Positions 41,640 to 53,988 of a DNA stretch of 64,000 nucleotides are shown here, in pieces; position 1 is the first letter of the stretch; each line of letters begins with the position of its first letter. Where the stretch lies: assembly GCF_032854445.1 (NCBI RefSeq), contig NC_088295.1, positions 33,014,510 to 33,078,509 on the forward strand. The letters run 5' to 3'. Source of the stretch: Liolophura sinensis (taxonomy: Eukaryota; Mollusca; Polyplacophora; Chitonida; Chitonidae). Below the pieces are notes generated by a model. The model saw nothing but the letters and a program-made list of their open reading frames with translations. It ran no database searches and was not told the DNA's origin. The position numbers and the translations under genes were made by a program.

Positions 41640-43326
41640 TGTTTCAGAGATAAAATAACCAATAATTATTAAAATGAGGAATCCGAACAGTCACATTACA
41701 ATGTGTTAGAACATAAACCAAAGAATCATAAAACATAATGTCAACGAAGGAAAGAATTTCTGTTTGAAGTAACATAAATACCAGCTGTTTAATATTGCAT
41801 TTGTTGATTTTCATTTGTTGGCAGAATTGTCCGGGTATTTTTGTCATTTGTTACTGTAATAGTCAAACTGATTGTTTTGTGATGATGTTACTAAACACAG
41901 CTGAAATAAAAATAGTTGATATGTATACATCATTATGTAGACATGGAAATATTAGCTTAAGCTATGCGTAGATTGGAGAAGACAGCTTAATGTGCATTTC
42001 ACCAAGGCCTAATGAAGTAATACAAAAGACTAACAGCATCGAGAGCAAAACCAGAGCAGCGACGACAGTGATAGTTGGGAAATGATCACATGTAACCGTT
42101 AAACTGCAACCTCTTGTCAGTTTACATGCATCTCAGTCAGGGCTTTATTGTAACTGTGATGTTAGTTGCACTTCATTTGACTTCACTGGTCTAGAATTAC
42201 TCATCATTCACATTTAATATACAATTACATTAAAACAATGCAAGGGACCAGCCTTCGGGTATGCCTAGTCCACCAGCAGATTCCTGATTTATAAGTCTGG
42301 GAAATGACCTAGCTATATTTTAACGTCTACCTTCGTTGACGGTTGTTATACTAAAGTCTGTTTCGACACATAGATACAGGAATACAATATAAACGGCTCA
42401 CATGTAGATCAACGGGGGATATTACAAACATGACCCTGAATATGGTGAATTTAGACTTAATTTTGTGGCACTTCGTTGTTAAAATGGAAGGTTGATCCCG
42501 ACTCGCGTACTCGTCATGGAAGTGATCTCTACTGTCATATAAGACTACCGCCTACATTGTAAACGGAGGGGTTGTATGAATTCATGAACATTTGTACATG
42601 TGCCGATGATGTCATGTAAACATTATCAGCAACATTAGATAGATTTGATTTGGAATAATTAAGAATATTGTGCATTTGAGCTTCAGATCCACAGGTACCC
42701 CTCTACAATACACTAAATGTAGAATCATATCAACTTTCAAAGAAAGCTGCGGTAATTACTAAGTTATTTAAATTGTATTAGGAATAAAACCCTGCTTATA
42801 ACTGTGGTAAAATTGTCAGATTTCACGAGGTATTTGAAACTAGACGACTAAATAACCCGTTGTCATTAAATGCTATGGCTAATAATTTCTATATGCATTC
42901 AGGATATGCTTATATCTGTTTGGAATGATCTCGCCAGTATGACCAGTGCCCCCAGAGTGAGCCGCCACTTACATGACTTGTCACAGGACATGACTGGTAA
43001 TGCTATTCCCCCCTAGACTCGATCCACACATTCCACAGTAAAACTAGGGAGTTTCAGTACCAGACATGTCAGAAATAGTTTAACTAGCCTACATAACACA
43101 AGTATAACTCCTACTTCAGCATCATATTTATTACCTCATCCAAACAAGGCTATATTTTTGTTGCCTATTACGTCTACCAAAGTAAGCTATATTTTTGCGG
43201 GCGTTTATTACAACTGCCATTTAATAATGTTCATCATCTCTTCCAAACATGACTATCTTTTTGCCTGCGTCTATTACCTCTGCCAAAGTAGGTTATATTT
43301 TTACCATTGTTTACGACATGTTACGC

Positions 43327-43533
43327 CATTGGTGTTTTACGCCGTACTCAAGAATATTTCACTTATACGACGGCGACCAGCATTATGGTGAGAGGAAACC
43401 ATCCGGAGGGTGCTGGAAGATGGAAAGAAGGCCAGCATGAACTGGACCTGAACTCACAGGAACCGCATTGGTCAGAGGCTCCTGGATCATTGCGCCGCGC
43501 TGGTGCGCTAACAATTTCGGCCACAGAGGCCTC
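43327..43533 (-). mobile_element. SINE family 1, reverse, nearly full length
   Basis: GGTGTTTTACGCCGTACTCA through GAGAGGAAACCATCCGGAGG to the reversed head GCCACAGAGGCCTCC. A block of the body is missing around 43,400. Confidence 0.8.
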
Positions 43534-44856
43534 CGTAAATGCTTAAAATGTAACCACTTATATCTCTCCAGGACTGTGGCTTAAGCAGAAGACCATAATT
43601 TCGGAATCAGTACGAATAAGCAAATCACTACGCACATCATCAAATTTGGGGGTTGTCGCCTGCTTTTTTACACACAAACGAAAAGTAGTCCGGCAGTTGA
43701 TGTCAGATTGCTGACAGAAAAACAGGAATAACAGGGGTGTTTACAATTAAAGCCAGAAAATTGAATGCATGATATCCACCGGAAGAAGAATTGTGCAATT
43801 TTGCCCCCCCCCCCCAAAAAAAAGATAGCATCGCCCATTCCATAATACATAGACATGAATTGTACTGTTTGGTCTAGTATTGTGTTTGTTGAGATGAGCA
43901 GAAATGTATCGTACGTATGTTACAGGTAAAATTTTTCTGTGCATTTTATTAACTTGTCATTTTAATCATTATCTAAAGGAAATTCGAAATAAAAAAATTG
44001 CTCAAAAATTTTCTTATCCGAAATTATATCAGCACCTCAATCATTTCAATCTTTGCAAAGCGCGTGCGTTGAATGTCAAAATTATTTTGGTCATTTCCAT
44101 CACCGGAACTTTCATGTATATTCTTGCGTTTGGCATGATTCATCCAATACATAACTCATTCATACACATGTATTGGCTACCTGATAAATTATTTACAGAG
44201 GAGAACGAATTTTCTTGTGCCATTTTTGTCGTCCAAAACTGACACTAAAATATGCAAATCATAAAAAGCAATAGTCTCGAATATTTGAAAAAAAAACAAC
44301 TAGGCTTTGCATTCCGTGTAACCGCTTCATTTCAGACAGCGATGTTAAGAGTGAAACCTATCACAACTACAATACTGACCGCCATTGTATAAGAAAAAAA
44401 GTCATGAATATGGTGTTAAAGAACTATAACATAAATAAGTAAATAAATACCACACAATATTGAACGGTTCTCTTAGAGACCAACCACAAGCCACAAGATA
44501 ATCGCTGAAACTATTTCTTTGTGAACACACATGCCTGTATATTAAATAAACGAAAACAAATCAACACAGTTTACATACTTTATTTAGCTAAAAGAAGGCT
44601 TTAATCGGACCTACCGATACATTAAAAAAAATGCAAATATCTAAACCACATATACATGTATTATAGAATATATATGTAAACATGTAAGGTTGAATGGACA
44701 ATAGGACGTTACACAATCACCTCGGATTTGCCAGTTAAAAGATTACATTTTGTCATTTCTATGAACTCTGCATTAATATGATTTTTAAAAATGATGGAAT
44801 ACGTCGAAAACTACGGGGGGTGGGGGGGGAGGAATTAACATTAAATCTGTAACTCT

Positions 44857-44972
44857 TTATCGATATCGCTAATTTACTTACCGATATTGATAAATCATTT
44901 ATAGATATAGAACAATCTTTTATCGACATCGATAAATGGATTAGCGATATCCGTAAAGAGTTAGAGGTTAAA
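44857..44972. repeat. ATCGATA-rich imperfect inverted repeat, copy 1
   Basis: AACTCTTTATCGATATCGCT at the left and the reverse ATTAGCGATATCCGTAAAGA at the right, with further ATAAATCATTTAT text between. Could fold into a long hairpin. A related tract lies at 46,075-46,200. Confidence 0.7.
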
Positions 44973-45214
44973 TAGTGTCCCCTGCTGGTTTCAATGGCAA
45001 ATGACAGCTCCGTGTACGCTGCTTAGAAGGAATGACTGACAGAAAATGTCTTTATTTACAATAGCCGACACAGTAGAGGAAGTAAGGCAGTAGAATCAGG
45101 ACTGTGTAACCAATGCCGGTGATTTAATCCAGCAGAACTACAAGGAACACGAGTGACACGGGTACTAGTGTAATACCTGCTCACAATGGGCAGTTTTCAT
45201 GCGATTTACTCGGT

Positions 45215-45994
45215 TGTTACGGACCCAAACTGTCTGTATTATAAAGAGATGGCTTGTTCGAAATACACGACAGTTTAGCCGCACAAAAAAGTGACCAAAA
45301 CCAGCAGATTTTATTTTACAACAATTTATTAGCTTAACAAAAACAGATAATAAGACTTATACAAATATAAAGTACTTAAGTTTAACAAGAAAGGATAGCA
45401 GTGTCTATACAAATACTAAAGTACTTACGGTGTCAAGTCCAAACGGACGCATATATTCCACAATATATATACCACACAGGCATAAATGCTCAGAGGCAAA
45501 TTCACAAGAGGGAAAATCCACAGTATAACTTGAGTGTATGACGAAATATACACAAAATTTCACAGACAGGGTCCGTGTACTAATAGGCACTGTGTATACA
45601 AGAGCACAAATTAAACATACAAGTTCATACTGAACAAGTGCTCGGTGGAGATAGGATATAACAAAGCCAGAGGCTATAAAGACACCAAAATTCAGCACAA
45701 AGGGCCTACTAAAGTAATACACAGCAAGGGCATCCAAACTCTCAATAATTCTCCTTTCTCTCCGTTCTCTGCCCTCAGTTCTCTCCGTTTGACCTGCTTT
45801 CATAGGTCTTATATAGCCTGGTGGAATTGTCCTAGAATAAGAAAATTCCTGAACACTTGATGTAAACAAACAGGCACCGAACTGCGCGCATTCTGGAATA
45901 TTCTAAGGTAGAGGCAGACAGCAGGCGCTGAACTCAGCGTATGTAAACCATGGCAAGCTAAATTTAGAAACTGACGGCAGTCGTGCACATAACA
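45215..45994 (-). mobile_element. Solo LTR, copy 2, inverted
   Basis: About 780 bases, the reverse complement relative of the LTR at 40,884-41,639, with ends TGTTACG and CATAACA on the plus strand. CGGT flanks both ends (45,211-45,214 and 45,995-45,998), a 4-bp target duplication. The open frames inside (45,405-45,869) are LTR sequence, not a gene. Confidence 0.85.
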
Positions 45995-46074
45995 CGGTTC
46001 AGAGAAATTTTCTTAAAATCCCGGCTTAAAATATTACGAGATGTCAGGAAGGAGCAATAATTATGAGAAACAGT

Positions 46075-46200
46075 CGTATTTGTCGATATCGATAATATCA
46101 ATAAATACCACTCTTTGTAATTATCGATAAATTATTGATTGTTTTATTGATGTGGATAATTCATTTATGGATATCGATAATTGTCGATTAAACGTTAAAT
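46075..46200. repeat. ATCGATA-rich imperfect inverted repeat, copy 2
   Basis: GTCGATATCGATAATATC at the left is answered by GGATATCGATAATTGTCGA at the right. Same composition and style as the tract at 44,857-44,972; both end in GTTAAAT. Confidence 0.6.
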
Positions 46201-49200
46201 CGGCTCCTCATAGAAAACATATTTTACGAATCACGTAATATCGCTTCTGTGAGCTAGGTGTCACAAAACATGTAACAAGTTATTCGGTGGATTCCGAAGG
46301 ATTCAGTGAGAATATCGACCTTCCGTACTGAATATATGTGTCTTCTGACGTTCAGTCCCTCTGACAAAATGCCTGTCTATACATATGGCTTTTGTCATTC
46401 TCTCTTGCGGTTGTGTACATCCATATTCTTAAAAACAGCCTACGTTTCGATAGATGTATTAGATGATAAATGTAAGTGTTATCGTTGATTAATAATATCA
46501 TGAAGTCTGATCCGTCATTAAGTTTTATTTATTTTTAACAATAAATATTTACCAGGAGCGAACTGAGGGTAGTCATTTTGTGTATTTGTACTTCTGAAAG
46601 TTTCACTGGTAAACTGTCACAGTGACAACCGCACAGATGTATATAACACCAAACAATGAAATAGCATCGAGAAACAAAATAGTGTTCTAAGGAACCAAAA
46701 CAAAGCAGTAACAGTCACTAAACATTATGTAAGGTGATATACAATGATTACATCTATGTAATAAAACATAAAAAAGTGAATCAGTCAGTTGTACGTAACT
46801 AGTTTTGGCAAGGTCCGGATTTTGAGAATATTTGAATATCAATAGGTGTCTAAAATCACACAAAAACGAAGAATGCCTTTTCTTCTGCGGAACTTTACCT
46901 CGAATAAACCTATCCGAGCATGAAAAATTTTGTGAACTACCATACAAGCATTGTTTATAAAGCCAAATAAATTTATGTATTCTTACAAAACATTAATTTC
47001 CCTAATATTACACGAATGGCTATCGCTAGACGTATGCCACAAAAATCTCATTTAAAATATACAGATGCAAGCAAAACATCGCCTCAAAGGCCACCTGTGT
47101 GAAAATCTGCTAGCGTATTTAGGATAATAGTCAGCAATTGAAAATATATACAGTCAAAAAGTAAGCAAATTCCTAAATGATTTTTGGCCAACAGTAACAA
47201 AAACGCTAGACCTACATGTATTATTGATTTTCTCCGATGTGTCAAATAGAATATTTCAATCTGTTCAATGCTATGTAAAATAGTTTTTAACCATACAATT
47301 GTAACGTTAACGGTGTAAGAACTGAACGACGGGAGACAACTCTCATTAAAAAATTACCAATAAAACCCTGTGGGAAGGTACGTCGATGCGATTTCATTTT
47401 TTCTTTCTGTTAACCCGGGTAGCAATTTCTACATGCAAAGCTTAGTTTATCTATAAAATGTAACCAGCTCATTCGTATGAAGTGTGACATTTATCATCCA
47501 GTCAGAAGGATTACATTTTCAAAACAGGCTTCAGATAAAAAAGAACATGGTTAATTTCACCGATCTGACCAACAATGACACACATGCAGAATAATTATTT
47601 GCGTGTTTACTTAATCCTAATATCTATGTCAAGAAAAGGATACACAGGTAAAAACCTGAAAGTTTAGACTTTCTACCGGTAAGAGAATGGGAACATTTGT
47701 CTGAAATCATACAAAGGGTTATATATTTTACTTTTAAGCTGAAAAATATATTCCAAACTGAAACCATGCACTGATGTACATATTTAAAATTAAAACCAGC
47801 GTTACACATCTGAGTTTATATTTGGGTTATGGGCCAAGTAAACGTATTAGAATTCCAGACTGGGATGATGTTAAGGCGTCCTTCCTCACATTTGCAGGAC
47901 TTCTGCCAAATAATTGTGAAAAAAGGTTTTGGAAAACAATGTATATAGAAGTGAAAAAAATGATATTTGTGCCTTTTTTCACATTGGTATGCATGTGCGA
48001 TTTTACCATAGCTGTTGTACAGCTATCTATTTGTTCTTTTTTGTGTTACACATCTATTTGTGTTACAAATCGGTTGTTTACCCCATTGAAACAAATAGAA
48101 TAAAAAGCGCAATACCAGTACAGAGTTACGTGTGAAATGTCTAATGCCTGTTTTGCCCTTAAAACGGACTTTTCTCGTCTGAGCATTTTTTCACCTACAG
48201 TGTATACTGGCGCAACCGTCGACACATGAGCTTCCTGGCTATGTTTATAATGAAAGTTTAAGTAGTCTATTTATTATAACATGATCGTTTGTACATTATT
48301 CATGGAACTATACTGGGACTCTCACCTGAACCTCCAAAGTTAGCTAGTCCGTTTTGCCCCAGTTCTCCCAAGCAGAAGCCGTTAATAATTAATTGGTCAA
48401 TTTTATGGTTAATAGACTTCTGACATAAGCCTGCACCAGCGCAAGAAATGGTTTTATTTTTTTTAATAAAACATTTAATAAAAAAATTCATGGTGACTCA
48501 AAACAATGTGTAGGCCCCTACTCCCTCATTCTCAATTAATGAATGAGGGAATTGTTGTCGCCTAGTCTCGAGAGTTGTTTTTTGCACGTGTTTGCAGATC
48601 CATAAATCAGTGTTCCAAGACATTACACTATTGCAGGTCAGGATTCAAAGTCCGCTTTGTTCACAAATCGGTGTGCATTTTAAAACGAATGAACCTAAAT
48701 GTAACGTTATTGTCACCGTACGTAGGCTGCCCAGAGATGTTTGAGCTCAGAAAACGATAATTATATAATACTACAGATATGCCTAATTAAACTAATTAAG
48801 TAATAGAAGTCAAAATTCCTGACTAAAGACTCACATTTTTATGCACTGAAACATGCTAAAACGGTTCAGTATTTTCTCTGCAGCTTTTGTACGTTATGTC
48901 TCCCGTTTTCAGCATTGAAGTACTTATTTGTGCCATAAAATAGAAGTTAAATGACACCTATACATGAATGACACTCATTTTAAACTATCTTTGAGGTATT
49001 ATTTTACAACAAAGAATCAAATCATTTCCGCTGCGAACTCATCTTCCCAACTCGTCTTCCTTTACCCATCCTCAGCACAGAGCACAGAATGTAGGCCTAA
49101 CTTACTTTTGGGCCTACCTAGTCCTATACAAACAAAAGATATGGAATAGGCCCTATTAACCATATAGGCCGCACATCACTTATTATAAGAGCGCCAACAA

Positions 49201-49409
49201 CCTGTCACAAACAGGTCATGCTTTACCATTTTTCTTGTGAGATAAGAGGTAAAAGTAACTCAAAGAAATGTACGTGATTGACAGGTTCGTTACCACCACA
49301 TACGAAACTAGCGCATATATGCATGTAGGCCTATGTATGTAGTTATCAATAGTTCTCTGTTGGTTCCACGTGTCTTGAAGTATTATGGTGGATATGTTCG
49401 AACCACGTT
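46201..49409. other. Gene-poor interval
   Basis: No gene recognised apart from one candidate exon at 48,327-48,426. Open frames at 47,774-48,103 and elsewhere show no domain or splice support. Confidence 0.45.
48327..48426 (-). CDS. Candidate orphan exon (phase 1-1), function unknown
   Basis: The acceptor CGCTGGTGCAG, 100 open bases and donor GTGAGA give a symmetric exon encoding KIDQLIINGFCLGELGQNGL and ANFGGS. It has the same strand and phase style as the receptor ectodomain exons but resembles none of them. It may be a chance match. Confidence 0.25.
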
Positions 49410-49552
49410 CCATTTATTCATTTATTTATTTGACTGGTGTTTTAAGACTTATAATTTTTTACGCATGATGGTGAGAGGAAACCGGGCAGAGCCCGGCAGA
49501 AACCTACGACCATTCGCAGGCTGCTGGTAGGCCTTTCCACTTACGGTCGGTG
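49410..49552 (-). mobile_element. SINE family 1, reverse, degraded tail
   Basis: TTATTTGACTGGTGTTTTAA, then GGTGAGAGGAAACCGGGCAG, ACCATTCGCAGGCTGCTGGT and CCTTTCCACTTACGGTCGG. Confidence 0.75.
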
Positions 49553-50157
49553 AGGACGAACCACGTTCAGGATTTAGGGTCACACATCGGTGACATGTCC
49601 ATTGTCAGGGTATTATGTACATTTTGAGTTAATACACTTTTGAAACCCACAGTTTAGTAGGCCTGAATTAAAACGTTGCCTTTACATGCGTCATCAGTCA
49701 TGAAGTTGATAGATGTCAGCATTACAGTATTATATCACTTGAAATGTTCGTTACTACTGGTAACCAGAATATAAAACCAGAGGTTCAAGCAAGCGACTGT
49801 CAATAAGTCTACCAAAATCCCGCAGACACCCAGAAGTCAAGCCAGGGGTGACATTCAGATAGCCGGTCTCTCGAATGCACAAGGCAGTAAAATTCGCCGG
49901 CAGTTAATTCTTGGAAACGCTCTCCTGTTAGAATTGAAGAACGCCAATGAAGAAACAAATGAAAGAAGAGGGAAAGTGAATGTTTTGAAGTCAAATTTTT
50001 TTTTGTAAAATCATAAAGAAGTACAGGAGCTCAAAAACTGGGTTTGGACGAAACAAAATTGAAAAAGTTCGGCAAAAGTGGGTTAACGTAACTAAACAAA
50101 ATATCGACAGGAAGTACGGAAGATGGCATAATTCGTTCACAACTTAGGAAATCTGCT

Positions 50158-51160
50158 ATGAAGAAATCTGACATACAGAAGACCCAAACCCAGGTTGTAA
50201 CTGATTACCTGTTAAATCTTCACGCAAAATTTCTGTCAGAAAACCCATCATTGGCAACGTTTTGTAGAATGCGTCCGAAACAAATTTTGTTAACATGGTT
50301 TATAAGCCTGTTGCCGGTGTACTTAAACACCAAAATATGGCCGTTGTACCCACAGCTATGAAGAAGGGGGATGTAACACAAACCCAGAGGCTTACTTTTA
50401 AGGCATCGAACCAACAGACATGGATATTAATTCCAGATGGAATGCCAGACGCCATGAAGTATAAATGGACGGTGGAAGAGGGTATCAGTTACAGAAAAAT
50501 TAAGGGAAAAGTCAAGAATGTTAGAAAGGATACTCGAGTCCGAGATTTGATAAGATACGACGGAAGCTCTGCCCAAGCATGATATTATACTACAGATAGA
50601 CTTTGCGGAAAGCTTCAATTGTAAGTCAGTGGAGGAAATCCATGCAGTCAGCTTATTGGAACCAGACTAGCTATACTCTGCATCCGATTTTGGCTTACTT
50701 TCTGAACGAGAAAAGTGAGCTGGAACACAAAAGTTGTTCATTATTGTTTTTGACGAACTTTCATATTCCACCATGACTGTTTACTCAATACTGAATGCGA
50801 TAATACAAGAGATGAAAGCGACTGAGCCTCACATACAAGCTGTGCATTACTGGACAGATGGTCCCACAAGCCTGTGCCGAAATAAGTAGATATTTTCTAC
50901 CGTGGCAAATCCTGAAGAGATTAACGGGTAGCAAGCACAGTCGAGTTTTTTCGCGGTGGGTAATGGCGAGAGAGTCTTGGTGGCACTAATAAGGAAATGG
51001 TTGACGACGCTAACCGCTCTGAGAACGTGGTCTTTTAAAATGCGATTATTTTTTTCAGATGGGCAACAAATTCCAACATGGCCGCTGTTAGGTTTCTGTT
51101 TATATCTTCACAGGTTTGTATGCAGGTGTCAGACAGACTGGCCGAAAGAAATGTGGTAGC
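50158..51160 (+). pseudogene. Decayed gene of an uncharacterised, probably transposon-borne family
   Basis: Open fragments in shifting frames carry HAKFLSENPSLATFCRMRPK (about 50,221-50,280) and VHYWTDGPTSLCRNK (50,842-50,886), the latter followed by a stop. Similar P...sTFcrlRPk and YwsDGp.sq.KNk segments are, to my memory, typical of multi-copy uncharacterised proteins in marine invertebrates. The repeated frame changes show it is no longer coding. Confidence 0.45.
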
Positions 51161-53916
51161 GCCTCGACACTTGTGTTGTATTGACACAAACTTGTGTTTT
51201 AAACTAAGAAAATTTCATTTTACAGAAGGCATTTTTGACACTGTAGCAAGTAGCAGATGGCATGACATATTAAAAATGAACAACATACCGTCGTTTAATT
51301 GCCTTTCCAGGACATTTATGACGCCTAGGCATGTTGGAAACGGTCTAAGATGGCACTGAATATACAGATTAAACAAAATACTGACCTATATTGTCCATTA
51401 CTGGGCGTCTGCGACTTGCGTTGCACGTGTTGTGACTCCTGGCTTCCTGACCACAACTATGCACCTTTACATACATACACAGTTTCAGTTATGTTGCAAA
51501 CGAAATGCCCTTTGACACTGTGGCAAGTTGCTGACTTGAGGAATATTGACTAAAGGACCTTTAGGACTTGAACTCTGTGTTAACTGACCGTAGAAATGTA
51601 CCTCAAGGCCCGGTTATAGTTTACAGAACACCCATTTCAAGAAGGTATTTTTGACACTAAAATCGTTCGAAATGTGAAAATATATCTTATATTTCCAACA
51701 TTGTAGGATTGCAGTAACAATGAAATTTGTGTCTTTTTGGATGAACTTTTAACTACCTAAATAGCACTGTATTATACATGTAACATTCATGTACAGTATG
51801 TACCAATAACCATCTGAATGTTGTTTTACAAAGTAAAGTTGGCACAATATTGTAACACAACCTTTGAGCTCCATATTCGCAGCTGAGCAAGCTGCATTTT
51901 GGCGAATATGGTATTGAATGTTGTGTTGGAATCTTGTGCCAACTTCACAGAGCTAACGGTCCGGACATACTCCGCTTCTGACATTACCCGGGCTGATCTC
52001 CCCTTGAGCCAATAAACACAGCAAGATTAATTAACACCTACATATACGTATTTATATACTCCAACAGTTTAACCCCTCTACCGGAACTTAATTTCCAACA
52101 GACATATGTACAATAGCAAATTATTTGCTTTCATTTATCTGTGGACACATGGCACTAAGACCTCCCTATAAAAATACAAATGAAAAACGCGAAGCATGAA
52201 GTCTCAATTTTTAGGAAGAACATGGCTGATCGAGACCCTCGAGAATGGATAACTCAGACAGAAAAGTTTTTGAGCGTAAAACACCAATAAACAAATAAAA
52301 ACAAAACTGACTGTCGATGTAACAGTAAGAAATTCTTAACAGGGGTACAACTATCTATTGATCCATTAGACAGTTAGGTGTGCAGGGTCAGTTTGTGTAT
52401 CCTCATATTGAGTTTGAAATCAGCTAGATCAGTACATCAGTTTTGGATAATTAGTGACAAGGTCTACCTGGACTCTCAGGTGTTCTGCAAGCTCATATCT
52501 TGAAAACAGATTATAGGAGAATCATGAGTCACAGTTTAAATGTTTGTATGCATGTGACATCCCTATGCATCCGTCCATCTGGCATGCGCGTCATTTTCGA
52601 TCCGTGGATCACGATTTCTATAATTTGCTTACGTATATATCTTAAAAAACATGATCTGAAAAGTTGCACCGAATATTGGGTCTGTGCACATAATTACCCT
52701 GGGCGTATGCTTCAGTACAGAGGTATATGGTGTATGATTATCAAAAGCAGGGGCGAGGAGCATCTCACTTTCTTTTTACTGTAACTCATCCTTTTTTACT
52801 CAGATGTAATGAATGACACAGTAACCTGACATGAGTAGAATGTTTGCGTTGCCCTGTTGCATCTGCTGTACAGATGAAACATTTTCATTCAAATTTGTAT
52901 GTATATACAACTTCAGCCTGGTGCAAGGTAACTGGTTTTTGTGTTAAGTACATATTATAAGGCACGACGACCCGATATATCTTTGTACCTACGTAAGTGC
53001 TTTTAAACTGTTACACACTCAACAACGGAAATGGGAAGCATCTTAATAAAAATCTGCCAATCTTACAAAGGCATGTTGTAATCTCATGTAATTTACACTT
53101 CTTCAGAGTTCCATCATTTAGCGTAAGATTACTTGTCAGCATAACTCTAAATGTTTAATTATCTGAGAGATAGGGTGAAGATACGTTTTCATAAATAATA
53201 AACGTATAAATTGTTTGTTTGGTACAGTAGTGAACCATAAGGGGTATACAAGTTTATATGATGCAGAAAAATGCAGCAGTAAAAAATTTTCTCAAATGAC
53301 ATATTTAATAATATGTATAGAAGAAAAGCTGTGTTTCGTTTAGGTAAATATATCACAAGCACTACATAACAATACAAATGAAAATTAGTCAGTGATACTG
53401 GTGATTTAGTTAGATACATGGATAAACACACAGTCCATGGCACCTGTTACCGAGGCGATAACATACTTGTTAAACCATGCATTCACAAAAAGGACATTTG
53501 TTTGACATTTTATCTTACTCCCCAAAATATTTGATGAGCTGAAATCTATAATACATACTGTACTTTGTAACATGAGTATGTACCATACATAATATAAAAA
53601 TATTGCAGACGGATAACTACGGATAACATTGATACACTGCCTATAAATAGTTAAATTTCATTACAAATAACTCCCAAAATTTCACCAAAAATCAATATAA
53701 TTTACACATGTATAGAGTGGTAAAACCGTTTTTGAATTAAAACATATACCTGTGTAAAACAACATATCTTTTATCAAGAAAGACACAAACATATAAAACT
53801 TTACAAAATATAATATTAACACTTGTTGTTTTTTACACTCACATTCTAAATCTATTGCTTTGCCCATAAGGGGTAAACCGAATATCTCAGGACAACATTT
53901 TAATATTCATTCCTTA
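51161..53916. other. Interval downstream of gene C
   Basis: No gene recognised. The 3'UTR of gene C should start at 53,916 and run leftward; no clear polyadenylation signal was assigned. A SINE-like tail fragment lies at about 52,270-52,300. Confidence 0.5.
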
Positions 53917-53988
53917 TTAGCTGCTGTCTGTCCCCACTTCTTCAAACGTGAAGTCAAGACTCTCGTATATTCCAATGTTCATGTATTG
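53917..53988 (-). CDS. Gene C terminal exon: C-terminal tail with YMNI and YESL
   Basis: Follows acceptor CTTACGTTTCAG in phase 0: QYMNIGIYESLDFTFEEVG, then TDSS and TAA (53,917-53,919). YMNI fits the YxN consensus for Grb2-type SH2 domains. This exon gives the expected ending of gene A as well. Confidence 0.8.
   Translation of the reverse strand, partial: QYMNIGIYESLDFTFEEVGTDSS

Larger units (their letters stand above)
41640..45214. other. Gap between the two solo LTRs
   Basis: No gene recognised. Contains a reverse SINE, a short C12A9 tract at 43,804-43,824, a degenerate SINE tail near 44,380-44,450 and an ATCGATA-rich hairpin. The longest open frame (43,904-44,242) has no recognisable domain. 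Confidence 0.5.

Noticed and set aside
43904-44242. A 112-codon plus-strand open frame
   Set aside because: AT-rich chance frame; no domain, no splice or promoter support.
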